Notes: a model not told the origin generated them from the sequence alone. A DNA stretch of 64,000 nt from Sipunculus nudus (GCA_026874595.1 CM049322.1:26504840-26568839); one strand, 5' to 3'; positions 32,663 through 45,650 are shown, counted from the first letter of the stretch. Translations and numbers: made by a program.

Positions 32663-34301
32663 AACTAGGGACCCATGGGTCTTGAATTCAGCTGCATTTG
32701 TCTCTAAGGATATATGTTTATGAGGTTTTCCAAAATATTGGTCCTGTGATCAGTTTGAAGCCAACCTGTCTACCCAAACTGGAGTTATCATCCATACACT
32801 AATTTGTGAATGGATGGGCCCTGTGACCTTAACCTTTGACCTTATGACCCCAAAATCAAAAGGAAACTTCCTCTATTGGCAGGTGCACCACATGTTGATG
32901 ATGTAAGGACTGAGATGAAAAGTTTGGCTTAAAATGCATCCACAATCTTTCTAAAGTAGTGGGTCCTGTGACCTTGACCTTTGATCTCATGACCCCAGAA
33001 TCGACAGTTCTTACTTTAGTGGTGGGCCATATATAAGTCAAGTCTGAAACCAATATTTCAAACCAAACTGGTGTTATCATCTAGAAACTAATATGTGGAT
33101 TGATGGCCCCCATGACCTTGAACTTGTTACCCCAAAATCCATAAGTTACTTCCACTATTGGCAGGTGAGCAACATCTGGTAGATAGAATGATTGGGACAG
33201 AAAGTTTGGCTAAAAATACATCAACAATCATTTTAAAGAAGTGAGTCCTGTGACCTTGACCTTTGACCTATGACCCTAAAATCAAAAGAGTTCTTATATT
33301 ATTGGTGGGTCATAAGCAAGTCAAAATTGAAACCTATATGTCAATCCAAACTGGAGTTATTATCCAGAAACAAATATGTGGACAGGTGGGCCCCTATGAT
33401 GATGACCTTTGACCTTGTGACCCCAAAATCAATCAGTTTCTTCCCCTATTGGCAGCTCAGCTATAGGTGCAAGATGGAAGGTTTTGGTTGAAAAGTTTGG
33501 TTTCAAATGCATATGCATTCTTTTTAAAGAAATGAGTTCTGTGATAATGACCTTTGACCCCAAAATCCACACAGTTCTTACTTTAGTGGTGAGTCATACA
33601 TAAGTTAAGTTTGAAACCAATATGTCAAACAAAACTGGAGTTATCATCTGGAAACTAATTTGTGAACAGATGGCCCCTGTGACCTTGACCTTTGACCATG
33701 TGACCCCAAAATTTTTTTGCTCTCCCCAAACTGGCAAGTCAGCTAAATGTGCAAAGTGGAAAGTTTGAGATGAAAAGCTTGGCTTAAAATGCAGCCATAA
33801 TCTTTATAAAAAGTGAGTCCAGTAACCTTGACCTTTGACCTCATGACCCCAAAATCATATAGGTTCTTGCTTTAGTAGTGGGCAATATGTAAGTCAAGTT
33901 TGAAATCCATGTGTCAATAAAACCTGGAGTTATCACCTGGAAACAAATTTGTGTAGATGGACGGACGGACGGACAGACTGACAGACAGACAGACAGGGTG
34001 ACAACTATATGGCATCCACTTGTGATCAATAAACACACCAGGTTTTGGGACACTAGATGTAATTAAAGCTGAGAAACTGACATGATTGTTGTCATTTTAT
34101 AGTGAAAAAAAGATTCCTAATTTCAGGTTTCAAAGGAGATTTTTTATTGACCTCCCTGGATATTCACTTAGAAGTTTCTAGGTCAAGCAGTTAAGATTTG
34201 TGCCCTGCTAACGGACGGCCAGACAGCCAGACATCGGGACCAGACAGACGACGGACAAAGCGCCATTCCGATACCTCAGTTGACTTACAGTCAGCTTAGC
34301 T
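32663..34301 (+). mobile_element. HL1 with u145 array, complete, nested in HL4
   Basis: 5' end AACTAGGGACCCATGGGTCT with the palindrome GACCCATGGGTC; 3' end at the hairpin 34271-34302 (ACCTCAG / CTTAGCTA). The flanks ATTCTTTTA and AAAAATTGAAC are adjacent at 27912-27930, so the borders come from an empty site without target duplication. The interior is about eight u145 units, an (ACGG/ACAG)n tract at 33957-33999, then a u330 remnant and a second microsatellite at 34210-34255. Confidence 0.85.
33251..33276 (-). promoter_or_regulatory. Four-half-site nuclear-receptor-like cluster
   Basis: TGACCT-TGACCT-T-TGACCT-A-TGACCC, the same as at 22933. Related clusters with 2-3 good half-sites recur at about 32823, 32970, 33400, 33680 and 33826, one per u145 unit. 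Confidence 0.4.
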
Positions 34302-35291
34302 AAAAATTGAACGATTCAACTTGACAGTTTCATCATAAACATTTTATGCTGAAAGAAGCTAAAATTATGAGGTTTTTGCCCATAAAAAATGGTCAATGTA
34401 GGTGGCACCACAAAATCTGCAACTTCAAATACGAGTTATGTGACCAACATTTGCACAATACTTGGTAATGCTAGCTTCTGACATTTCTGAGATTACTATG
34501 TCAGTATGCTCACTTGGCCAAATGACTACGGTCAAATTTGTGTAACTCCCCTAAAATTCATCAAATGCAAACCATTTGAACAAACTTGAGAGGGCTTGCC
34601 TCTGGGATCATTTCTGTAAAATATTGAACAATTTGGCTGGACCTTTTTGAAGACTTTTAAAGGTTTTTCAGCTTTTTCCCTAGAAAAATCTAAGGAAATG
34701 TAGATAGCAGAAAAATAGGCTGTATCCCAAAATATTTGATATGTGACAGATTATTGCATAAAATCTTGGGATGGTAGCTCCTGCTATTCCTGAGAAGTTA
34801 TGGGTTAACGTACAGACGACCAATGACCCCCGTACAAAAAAAGGTCAATGCAGGTGGCGCCATCAATACCTGAATTTCATATATGACTCATGTGACCAAC
34901 ACTGGCATAAAATATGATGATGATAGCTCCAGCCGTTTCTGAGATTGTCATTTGAGTATGCTTTTTTGGACAGAGGACTAAATTCAACTACCTGTAACTC
35001 GACCAAAATTCACCGAACTTGAACAATTCGAACAAACTTGAGAGAGATGGTATAAAAGATTAATTCTGAGAAATATTGAACATTTTGGCTTGACTGTTTC
35101 GGAGGGAAAAGATTTACAGATTTTTTTAGCTTTTTCTCTATAAAATCTAAGAAAATGCAGAGTTTTTCAGATGGCTTATTTTTTAATTAAATTTCATGAG
35201 GCCAGCTCCAGTCGTTTTAGAGATAGTATGGGTTAACGTACGGATGACGGACGCCGCCACACCATCGCATTAGCTCACAAGTTCGCTAAAA
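34302..35291 (+). mobile_element. HL4 3' part, two u445 units and terminus
   Basis: Continues the HL4 interrupted at 32663. Units at 34401 (GGTGGCACCACA) and 34853 (GGTGGCGCCATC); terminus with ACGGACGCCGCCACACC and TCACAAGTTCGC at 35275-35286, one base off the consensus complement of the X word. Confidence 0.65.
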
Positions 35292-36570
35292 ATTACTACA
35301 GATGCATACTGAATGCAAAATTATAATACAGATACATTTCACATATGGCAAAATCTTGAATTAAGTTGAGTATGGATACCAATTATTTATAATCCATGTA
35401 CAGACGTCTTCATATACCTACAGAGAGCTGTAAACCTGAGATTGTAAACATTGCCTGGCATTAAGGAATATCTAAAATCATAAATCCACATTTTTTAAAA
35501 GCTTTTAAAAAACATTCTTGTCAATATTAACCATAGATAACCTGAAATCTAAATGTCAAGGGGCCTGATGTAACTGATGCTAATAAACTGGTGCCAGGCT
35601 AGATGTATCTGCTTCACACAGCTAACATATATGGTAAAATGACTCAATTCAATCTTTATAATTCTGCCAAAAGTCATTCTTTGGAACAATAAAAGACAAT
35701 TATTATAAGAATTATTCAGGGGATTATTCTTGTAAAATATTAAACATACTGGTCTCTGTGGCGCAAGTCAAAAAACGTTTTGCAGGTTCAGAACTCATAT
35801 GGGAAAATACAGCAAAATGGCTAAGTTAAGCTTCCCATAACTCAGCCAAAAATCCTTGAACCAAAACCATTTGAAAAAACTTGAATAATCAACATCTGAG
35901 GATATTTAATTTTAGAGATTTAACAATTCAGCCCATTGGTTTTTGATAAGATCTTTGTAGCCACTGAGCTAAAATGGGCTGCAATGGCATATGACTAAAT
36001 TCAGCTTCCCAAAACTCAGTAAAAAGTCACTGAACAGAGACCATTTGAACAAACTTCAGAAAGCACTACCCTAGGATCATTTATGTGCAATATTAAACAA
36101 TTCGGCCATATGGTTTCAGGGAAGAAGTTTTTTGTAGCCCTCAGTATGATACAGGCATCAATGACCCCCATACAAAAAAATATGCTTTTTGCACGGTTAA
36201 CAAAGTTCAACCTCCTGTAACTCGGCCAAAAATCTCCGAACTGAAACCATTCAATAAACTTGAGAAAGATTGTTCCAGGGATCCTTTCTGTGAAATATTG
36301 GACAATTTGGTTTGACAGTATCGGAGAAGAATACTTTTAAAGCTTTTTTAGCTTTTTCCCTATAAAATCTAAGAAAATTCAGTTAGATAAAAAGAAACCA
36401 AAATCCAATATAGTCTTTTGGATGACTGATTATTTGCAAAAAAATTTGGTGATGCTAGCTCCTGCCGTTTTTTTAGAGAATTGTGGTTAACGTACAGATG
36501 ACGCACGACGCACAACTCACGACACATGACGGACGATGCCGCACCATTGCATAAGCTCACAGGTCCGCTA
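35292..36570 (+). mobile_element. HL4 3' part, second adjacent terminus
   Basis: Similar in order to 31120-32367 (CTGAGATTGTAAACATT.CCTGGCATTA, CTTCCCATAACTCAGCC). It ends in a decayed microsatellite made of ACGCACGACGCAC and CACAGGTCCGC at 36558-36568. It lies head-to-tail with the previous HL4 terminus. Confidence 0.6.
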
Positions 36571-37275
36571 AAAACATATTAGTGGTTTTGATATTAGACA
36601 GTCCTGAAGTGTGATATTAGGTTTTTAACAAGGGACCTATGGGTCACGACGCTCAGCTGATCATGATTGAACTATAAATGTATCACCATTGTGATACTAT
36701 ATTTAGTCGACAAACCTTATGAATATCATGGACCTATTAGGCTATTATAAAGGAATATAATGTAATATGCGAGTAAATCATGTATGAAATTACCTGACTG
36801 ATGGATTAATATGGAGTAAATATAGTGGTTTATTTTTTATTTATTTGGGAGCTGTTGAAAATAGCAATATATTTGAGCAAATATGAATGCAATGACAGTA
36901 CACTAAGCAGTGGTAGAATGATGATAAGGCTATTTGTTGAAGGATCTATAGTGTATAGAAGTCCGCAAGATTTCAATTTGACATATATAATGTTATTATT
37001 AACTATGCTGAAGAGTGGATTTATGAATTGTGACTGTATGACATGATATCTCTTAGGTCTTGACAAGGTACATTATATTGATGCCCACCACATCTACATA
37101 TTACACAATATTGACATAATTTCTGGCACGTACATAGGCAACAAACAGTTATACAAGATATAAAAATATGAATATATCTGATTCAACTTGTTCTCGTTTA
37201 CTGAGGCTGACATTGGGATGGGGTTCGGAGAAGGAAACAGTGTGGGCAGCAAGGAGGGTTGGATGTAGAGAGAAA

Positions 37276-37301
37276 AGGAGATAGAGAGAGAGGGAGGGAG
37301 C
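37276..37301. repeat. GA-rich tract
   Basis: A purine run of GAGA/GGGA type, a smaller version of the one at 38145. Confidence 0.7.
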
Positions 37302-38144
37302 ATTCAACAGTACTTAAACACCTGGAAGGTTAAAATCTAAAATATTATGAAATGTAGATAAAGTCTGAGAGAAAGAGGTAATCTAGGCTATGGTTGGTTG
37401 ATATGATTGAAGAAGTTGTTGCAAATAATATTTTAAGATCTGACCTTGCGCTTTCATTGGATACCTTTTTGACAGGCTGTTGACAGTTCAACATTTTACA
37501 CATTTGTCTAATGAGATCCAATTTTTTTAATTTAAACTTTAATTAAACTGTTTTTTCTATTTTATGATATGTATACAGTTGCTATAAAATCCCCACTCCA
37601 CAGGCGGAAGGACTTGATGAAGGGGGGGGGGGGGGGTTACGATGGGAGTTACAACGCCTCTGTCTCTCTGTATATATTTTCTTCAAATTATTAAATTTTA
37701 TGCTATAGCAATAGCACTATTGTTGACAGTGCGAAGGAGCAAGGACTTAGTGGGGTGGGGGAAGGGGATGGTGGGAGTTACAATACCCTTGCATATACGT
37801 ACAGGATATGAAATTTAATTAATCAGAGCTTACAGGAAAAAAAAGTTTATTCATAATTATTAAATATTTAAAACGGGCAAGAAAGCTAGAGAAACAAAGC
37901 AAATAATTTTAATTCCCATTCTTCTGAGCCAGGAAATTATGAACAATTTTTACATAAATTCCCTTTTTTATAACATCATTTTTTCCAGGTTTGAAAATGT
38001 AACTATACATTTAGAGTATAACATATATATGTGAATATTTCAGTTGATTCACATTTCTTAATTGCATCAACATATATATCTAATAAATTAGGTTTATAGT
38101 ACCTGTCAACATAATGGGGTGGAGGGAGGAAGGGAGGCATAGGG

Positions 38145-38209
38145 GTGAGAGAGAGAGAAAGAGAGAGAGAAAGAGAGCTAGAAAGAGAGAAAGGGAAAGA
38201 GAGAGGAGA
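38145..38209. repeat. GA microsatellite, imperfect
   Basis: About 65 bp of GAGAGA/AAAGAGA purines on the plus strand, broken once by CTA. Low-complexity frames on the complementary strand (poly S/L/F) are shadows of this tract. Confidence 0.85.
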
Positions 38210-38405
38210 AAGGCTCTCTGGTAATTACTGCCTGACCCAGCCTGACCAAGACACTCACAGAAGCAGTAGGCAAGGAGTGAAGGTGTTATGTAACAGCCTG
38301 GAACACTGTTAACCAATGACTTGATGTAAACATTCAAGACATGGTGCTATAAATATGGGTCCCTGTGCTCAGCTGAAGTTGGCCTTGAAGGTAAAAATCT
38401 AAAAT

Positions 38406-40048
38406 AACTAGAATACGGGTAGTCGACAAGCGACTACTTGTATCCGCCTAAATCAGAGTGGAACGGGTGAAGTGTTGCATATCAGCATGGATGTCTGCAG
38501 CCAAATTGTGTATGTAGGTTGCGCTACCTACCAAAAAATCCAGAAAGCCGTCCAAGTTGTATACATATGCAAAATTTAAGGCAGATAAGTCAAACCACTA
38601 TATTGTATATGAGTGATTTTTGCCCTTGGCAGACAAACAGATGGACGCTGTGCAAAAAAGGGTTGCAGGTGGCGCCACCAGTTTAGCGTATGATAAAGAG
38701 CTTTGTGAGAACTATACACATGCAAAATTTTGGCCCAATTGGTCAAACGGTTCCCTAGATATGAGCTTGGATGTCTGCAGCGTAAACTTGATTGTAGGTG
38801 GCGCCACCTGTCATAAAATCAGAAAAGCTATCCAGGATGTATAAGCATGCAGAATTTCAGGTGAATTAGTCAAACCACTGCAGAGATATGAGTGATTTTA
38901 ACCCAAGGCAGACGAACAGCTGGACACTGTGCAAACATGGTTGCAGGTGGTGCCACCATTTTTTGTGTATGTTATAAAGCTCTCCAAGGGCTACATTTGT
39001 GCAAAAAAATTTTCCTGATCAATCAAACGGTTCCTGAGATATGAGCTTGGATGTCTGCAGCGTAAACATGAATGTAGGTGGCGCCACCTGTCATAAAATC
39101 AGAAAAGCTATCCAGGATGTATACGCATGCCAAATTTCAGGTGAATTAGTCAAGTCACTGCAGAGATATGAGTGATTTTAACCCAAGGCAGACAAACAGA
39201 TGGACACTGTACAAACATGGTTGCAGGTAGCGGCACCATTTTTGGTGTATGTTATAAAGCTCTCCAAGGGCTACATTTGTGCAAAAGAATTTTCCTGATC
39301 GGTCAAACGGTTCCCGAGATATGAGCTTGGATGTCTGCAGCGTAAACGTGAATGTAGGTGGCGCCACCTGTCATAAAATCAGATAAGCTATCCAGGATGT
39401 ATACGCATGCCAAATTTCAGGTGAATTAGTCAAGTCACTGCAGAGATATGAGTGATTTTAACCCAAGGCAGACGAACAGATGGACACTGTGCAAACATGG
39501 TTGCAGGTGGCGCCACCATTTTTGGTGTATGTTATAAAGCTCTCCAAGGGCTACATTTGTGCAAAAGAATTTTCCTGATCGGTCAAACGGTTCCCGAGAT
39601 ATGAGCTTGGATGTCTGCAGCGTCAACGTGAATGTAGGTGGCGCCACCTGTCATAAAATCAGAAAAGCTATCCAGGATGTTTGCGCATGCCGAATTTCAG
39701 GTGAATTAGTCAAGTCACTGCAGAGATATGAGTGATTTTAACCCAAGGCAGACGAACAGATGGACACTGTGCAAACATGGTTGCAGGTGGCGCCACCATT
39801 TTTGGTGTATGTTATAAAGCTCTCCGAGGGCTACATTTGTGCAAAAAAATTTTCCTGATCGGTCAAACGGTTCCCGAGATATGTGGGTTTATGTGTGGAA
39901 ACAGACGCACAAACGGACGCAGAGCGCAGAGGAAAGGTCAGAGGTCAAAACAAAATCGGGGCGCAGCAGTTCACATGTGACCCGAACATAATCCCGGGTT
40001 TCGGAAAATTCCGCCCAGCGGTTACGGAGGAGTTCTCCGGACACCTAC

Positions 40049-40085
<37 letters not shown>

Positions 40086-40131
40086 CCAGCTGAAAACATA
40101 GTATCCGCAAAACTCTGTTTTGGCGGATACA
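38406..40131 (+). mobile_element. HL2, complete, nested in large HL1
   Basis: The best HL2 copy. 5' end AACTAGAATACGGGTAGTCG with hairpin GTAGTCG-ACAAG-CGACTAC, then TGTATCCGCC. u280 dimers follow, with same-type palindromes at 39077, 39357 and 39637 (steps of exactly 280) and at 39506 and 39786 (280). Near the end come CAGACGCACAAACGGACGC and a (GGC)11 run, then the terminal hairpin at 40101-40130 (GTATCCGC/GCGGATAC around AAAAC-TCT-GTTTT). The flanks CTAAAAT and ATAATGG match the uninterrupted 37331-37350. Confidence 0.9.
40051..40083. repeat. (GGC)11 trinucleotide run
   Basis: A pure GGC run near the HL2 3' end. The equivalent position in the copy at 1-790 has an interrupted run at 723-741, and those at 17055 and 25017 are shorter or degenerate. 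Confidence 0.95.
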
Positions 40132-42922
40132 ATAATGGAGATCAAGTCTAAGATGAAAAGGTAATATATGCCATGGCTGGTTGACATGATTGGTTTGTAT
40201 TGATGAGTGAGAAATTGTTGCAAATAATATTTTGTGACCAAACCATGCATTCTCTAATGTCAAAATTGAAGCATGTGAGCAGTTTGTGAACATAAGATGT
40301 ATATTATTACCATGATCATTGGCTGGCTTTTTGATAGTTTGTTGACAGTTCAGTAGTTTACACATTTGCTCAATTGGATCTATTTTACATAATATATATT
40401 ATTAAATATATGTATTTTTATTTTATAAAATGTATACAGTTGAAATATAACTGATGTCTCCAGTCCCCAGATGCAAGAACCTGGTGGTGGTGGTTGGGGG
40501 GGGGGGGGGGGGGGGAGGGCTGGAATGATGGGAGTTACAACATCTCTGTATTAACATAGTGTATATACATATAGGATTTCCACTTAATTCAACAATACTT
40601 ACAGGATTAAATAGTCCATTCACAATTACATAATATTTAAAAAAGGACAGACAGACTGTTAGACAAACAAAGCTGATAATATATTTTAATATTTTAAAGT
40701 TTTTCATCTGCAATATTACACATCTGAATACATAAGTTGCTTTCAAATTTCAGACTTTAATGGCTTAAATCCATACACATACAGCATATGAAAGTTATTT
40801 CAACAGTGCTTAAAGGAAAAATTTCATAATTAGTATATATATTTAATGATAATTGAGAGATGATGGACAGACAAGAGCTGATCACTTTATGTTCCATTCT
40901 CCTGGGGCAAGAATATGTTTCAATATTAGATCTTAATTTTTTCTTATCCAATTATCTTTCAAATTGAAAAAATTGTACACATTTGCAATATTAACTAATG
41001 TCCCAGTGCACAGGTGACGGTGAGGTGCTAAGGATCAATGACAGCTGGGGGGGGGGGGGGGGGGGGAAGAGATGGGATTAACAACACTTTTGCATAAACA
41101 TTCAGGGCAAACAAAGCCTGATCTCCAATTCTGCTGAGGCTCCAAAATAATGAACACATGTTTGTATTAGATCCTCATTTTTTTATTTTAAGTTTAATTT
41201 GTATACATTTCCAATATAACATATATTTCTGATTATAAACGTTGATTCATAATTCTGAATTGCATCATCATAAATCTCAATCTTGTCATGTAACACCACA
41301 TCATGCATACAAATGTATATTTATATATTCATGGGGGGGGGGGGAAGGGGGTGTGATATGAGAACAATTGTACACCTGTCACAGCAGGGGATCTCCCCCA
41401 GTGACTGAAACAAATCAGGAACCCTGGCATAGCTGACTTCCAGTGACCTGGAGTGGCCTACCTGCATCTGGAACAAAGCAAGTGACTACAATAGACCCTC
41501 AAGATAAAATTCAATAACTAGCCTAATTTTCAACCTTTTAGTTTCAAATTTCAGATTTAAACACATTAAATACTTATGTTTACATTCTGAGAAAATTAAA
41601 TCAACAGTACTCACAGGGAAAAAATGTGCCATGGTCAAAGTTGGGTAAAATTTCAGGTACTGATTTTATGTTTATGCTAATAACTTATAAAATTTACAAA
41701 ATACAGATCTAATTTTGGGTATACAATTGAATCTTAATTAAACAAAGTTATATACTCAAAAAAAATTCTCTAGCTTCAATAATTTTCATGAAACCTGAGT
41801 AAATATTTTTCCTGATTTTTTACAAAGTCAATTTTGTTTGGGCACATAACTTAAAACAATTAAGCAATACTGACATCATTTCTTGCATGTGCATAGCGAA
41901 TGTATAGAAAAATATGTATATTATATATGATCAAAGTCAGATCAGTGGTTTTGATACTAGGCAGTCCTGAAGTGTAACAAAGGGTTTTTAATGAAAAAAA
42001 TGAAGTTTTTCATAAATATCTCGAAGGAATTAAGTTCTGGTGACCAAATTCTTGGCATGGTAGGGGATTTTGGAGACATCTTACTGTATGCCTAATTTAA
42101 GGAACTTAGAGCTGAAGCTGGGGAGCGGAGCTCTAGCAAACTGCATAACACTAGGTTGATGTAAACAATATGTGACATGGTGCTTGAAAACTTGAATAAA
42201 ATCTAAAGTTTTTGATCAACTGGTTTCAAATTTTAAATGTTAACAGTTGAAATGCAAACAAAAACATGCTTTGAAAATTAAATCCACAGCAGTTACAGGA
42301 AAAAAACGTGCCATGGTCACAGTTGGGCAAAGTTTAAGGTACCAATTTTTTATTTTTGCTAATATTTCAAAAATTTTAAAAGATTTTGATCAAATTTTGG
42401 GTATACAATTTAATTTTGATTAATAAAAGTTATATTACTGGAAAAAAAGTGCTTAGCTTTAACAAGTTTTGTGTTAAGTGATCAAATTTTTTTCCTGATT
42501 ATTTACAAAATGCATTATGTTTGGGCCCATAACTTTTTTAAATTATATAATACAGACCCAATTTCTGGCATGTACATAGGAACCATATAGAGGATTATTT
42601 ATGGTAAATATGAGGAAAAACAGATGAGTGGTTTTGATATTAGGCAGTCCTGAAGTGTGAAAATAGGATTTTAATAAAAAATTGAGGTTTTTCCTTAATT
42701 TCTCAAAGGAACGAAGTCGCAAAGACCCAGTTTTCGGCTTGGTAGGAGATCTTGGGGACATCTAACATTATGCTGAATTTTGGATTCCTAGGTCTTACGG
42801 TTTCAAAACGTGCCACATCTACGGACGGACGGACGGACGGACGGAAGGACGGACAGACGGACGGACGACGGACAATGGACCACGACTATAGCTCAGATGA
42901 CTTATAGTCAGCTGAGCTAATA

Positions 42923-43129
42923 AAAAATTGAGGTTTTTCCTTAATTTCTCAAAGGAACAAAGTCACAAATACCCAGTTTTCGGCTTGGTAGGAGATCTTG
43001 GGGACATCTAACATTATGCCGAATTTGGGATTCCTAGGTCTTACAGTTTCAAAACATGCCACATCTATGGACGGAAGACGGACAATGGACCACGACTATA
43101 GCTCAGATGACTTATAGTCAGCTGAGCTA
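42923..43129 (+). mobile_element. HL1 3' end, outer element
   Basis: Resumes the long-subtype 3' block (ATTGAGGTTTTTCCTTAAT) interrupted by the large HL1. It ends with a short ACGG-like tract and the hairpin at 43099-43129. Its upstream half lies at about 36571-36626 (TTAGTGGTTTTGATATTAG). Confidence 0.7.
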
Positions 43130-43411
43130 AAAATCCAGCATGTATCACTCAAGGACTAAAATGGATGCAAAGAATCATGGTGATCAATGCATTAGTTGTT
43201 CAGATACTGGAGTGAATGTATCAAATTCTTTCATTATTCTGGGGGGTACTTCTGAGCCCCATAGTTAGGAGGATATGGGTAACAGAGATCTAATTTCAAG
43301 TTTCCAAGGAGACTTTTCATGGACCTCCCGGAATGTCAAGAAGGAAGATTCTAGGTTCAGTCGTTACGATTCGTTAATAGATGTTAATAGATGACTGCAT
43401 CTTAAGGTCTA

Positions 43412-44788
43412 AACAAGGGACCTATGGGTCACGGCGCTCAGCTGTTATATATGATAAAAAAATATGAATTTAAAATGAGGCACATGCTGGTTTTGTGTGG
43501 TAATAAATATAAGCTGTATTATGAGTTGTAGTTGTTTAGCTTATGTATGATTTTGATAGTACCTTTGGAGACAGGGAAGAGGATTGATTTCATTTATTTT
43601 ATTAACAAATGGAGAACTATTGTCACACAGATTTTGACTTGGCAATATAACTTATAAGCAGAACATATAATATAAGAGTTTAACTATTTATTAAAAAAAA
43701 TTACAAATATTGTCCCAAATAAAATTTTTATTAAAAATAATAATAGAATTGTATGATTTTTTAAAATGAAATATAACTGAAATGATTATTAAAATAATAT
43801 TAAAGAATATATTCATGAATGCATTCATGAATACATTTTGAAAGTATTTTCACTGATAATTTCATTTTTACCTGAATTCCCATTCTTTTTGCAAAAAATT
43901 TTATAATGGAGTACATATTCATATTCGTATTTAAATACAATTGCAAAGTATTCGCACCATGTCTGGTATTTTTTCAATTTTCACCAAACAATGATGTTGA
44001 GAATCCAGAATATACCAAATTCACACATTTAAATAATGATCATAAGTATCTGGTGTTATGGCTTTTAATCATATTAAAAAAAATAAATGTAATATATTCA
44101 TTTTGGTCTAATTTCACATCAATGTACACACTAGACACAGTAGAAATCTAGATTAATATTATCAACTGCGTCTTTGTTTATCATTAATTTCCTTCATATG
44201 ATCCCTAATGATTAGTAATGAATAATATGATTTACTTTTTTATCATTAAAGTTGAACTGAAAAATACCATAGCTGACTGCATGGTGTTATTTGGAATATG
44301 TGACATTCTATCCATCAATACAAGATTCTTATTTCATCAGTAACTGCAAATTCCTTTTCTATTTTTCTTTAATTTGTTATTGAAAACCAATAAAAATTTA
44401 TTAATTTATTGTTAATTGTTATGTTGTTGGTCAAAACTACTAGATGAGTTGGGTTGGACACCTGGATCAACTTTGGCTGTCCATAAGTTGCCTGGCTACC
44501 CCAGTGTATGTTTCGCCTCAAGCATGCATAATTTGCTGAAAGTTCAACAAGGTCAACATACAGGTGACTAAAGAGGGGCTTTTCCTTAATTTCTCAAAGG
44601 AACAAAGTCGCAAATACCCAGTTTTCGGCTTGGTAGGAGATCTTGGGGACATCCAACATTATGCCGAATTTTGGATTCCTAGGTCTTACAGTTTCAAAAC
44701 GTGCCACATCTACGGACGGCACACAGATGGACGGACGACGGACAATGGACCATCACTATAGCTCAGATGACTTATAGTCAGCTGAGCT
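43412..44788 (+). mobile_element. HL1, long subtype, internally deleted
   Basis: 5' end AACAAGGGACCTATGGGTCA and 3' hairpin at 44759-44789. Collinear with 53581-56221 as far as about 44578 (AAGAGGGGCT), then jumps to the last ~200 bp (TTTCCTTAATTTCTC), losing ~1.2 kb. The flanks AAGGTCT and AAATAGAGAAAAA are adjacent in ordinary u330 units such as 19088-19108. Confidence 0.85.
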
Positions 44789-45071
44789 AAAAAATAGAGA
44801 AAAAAATTTGTAAAAAATTGAAAAAATACAGGTGGTGCCACCAGTCTGCAGGAACTGATGAAACACCCCATGATCAATATCCATGCAAAGAATCATGGTG
44901 ATCAATGCATTAGTTGTTCAGATACTTCAGCTTTTGTATCAAATTTTCTATTATTCCGGAGGGGGGGGGGGGGCTACTTCAGAGCCCCATTGCTCAAAGC
45001 TTATTGGTAACAGAGACCTGATTTTTGGTTTCAAAGAAGATTTTTCATGGACCTCCCTAGACGTGAAGTTA

Positions 45072-45650
45072 GACAAGGCCTATAGTCCTAACGCGAACCT
45101 GTGCAACGAGATTACACCAGGCATAATGCTTCAATGCTGGACCATTACTTTTCAAGAACATGTGTAAATGTATATGAACTATGCAAGTACTAAACACTAA
45201 ACGGAGGCTGTGCAAAAATGGTGGCAGGTGGCACCACCAATTTTGTACATGATTAAGAGCTATGTGAGATCTATACACATGCAATATTTCGGGGGATATG
45301 TCAAACCAGTCCTGAGATATAAGCCTGAATGTCTGCAGCATATACATAAATGTAGGTGGCGCCACCTGCCACAAAATCCAGAAAGCTATCCAAGATGTAT
45401 AAACCTGCAAAATTTTAGGCAGATATGTCAAACCACTGCCGAGATATGAGTGATTTTATCCCACGGCAAACAAACAGACAGATGCTGTGCGAAAATGATT
45501 GCAGGTGGTGCCACCAGTTTTGCGTATGATCAAGAGCTATGTGAGATCTATAAACATGCAAAATTTTTGCCAAATCAGTCAAAATCAGCTTGGAAGTCTG
45601 CATTGTAAATTTGAATGTAGGTGGCGCCACTTGTCATAAAACAAGAAAGT
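45072..45650 (+). mobile_element. HL4 5' end joined to u280 units
   Basis: The 5' end GACAAGGCCTATAGTCCT has a decayed hairpin; the X word GCGAACCTGTG follows. After TACTAAACAC (45200) the sequence changes to u280 halves (GGTGGCACCACC at 45227, GGTGGCGCCACC at 45356, GGTGGTGCCACC at 45506, GGTGGCGCCACT at 45620) and then breaks into a u330 unit at about 45650. A similar HL4-to-u280 order is seen at 48943-49124, where an HL2 5' end intervenes. Confidence 0.6.

Larger units (their letters stand above)
37340..41370 (+). repeat. Imperfect tandem units, each with a G-run
   Basis: Related units share ATGTATACAGTTG..ATATAA, TCC.CA..CCACAGG, a G-run and GATGGGAGTTACAAC. G-runs are at 37621-37636, 37749-37770 (interrupted), 40497-40516, 41047-41066 and 41332-41349 (nearly pure). 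The HL2 at 38406 lies inside one unit; its empty site is at 37331-37350. Confidence 0.65.
36627..42918 (+). mobile_element. Large HL1 with poly-G units and nested HL2
   Basis: 5' end AACAAGGGACCTATGGGTCA; 3' end at the hairpin 42889-42919, element closing in GAGCT. The flanks AGGTTTTT and AATAAAAAATTGAGG are adjacent at 42667-42685 and at 55950-55970, so the borders are read from empty sites. Excluding the HL2 (38406-40131) it is about 4.6 kb. The interior begins with sequence not seen in other HL1 copies (36670-37100), continues with poly-G-bearing units, and ends with the ~700-bp blocks of the long subtype (41600-42800) and an (ACGG)n tract at 42822-42872. Confidence 0.8.

Noticed and set aside
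37094-38337. Minus-strand frames rich in SLSLSL/PS
   Set aside because: Shadows of the GA-rich tracts at 37276 and 38145.
39945-40365. Minus-strand frames with poly-proline or poly-alanine
   Set aside because: They translate the (GGC)11 run of HL2 and adjacent sequence.
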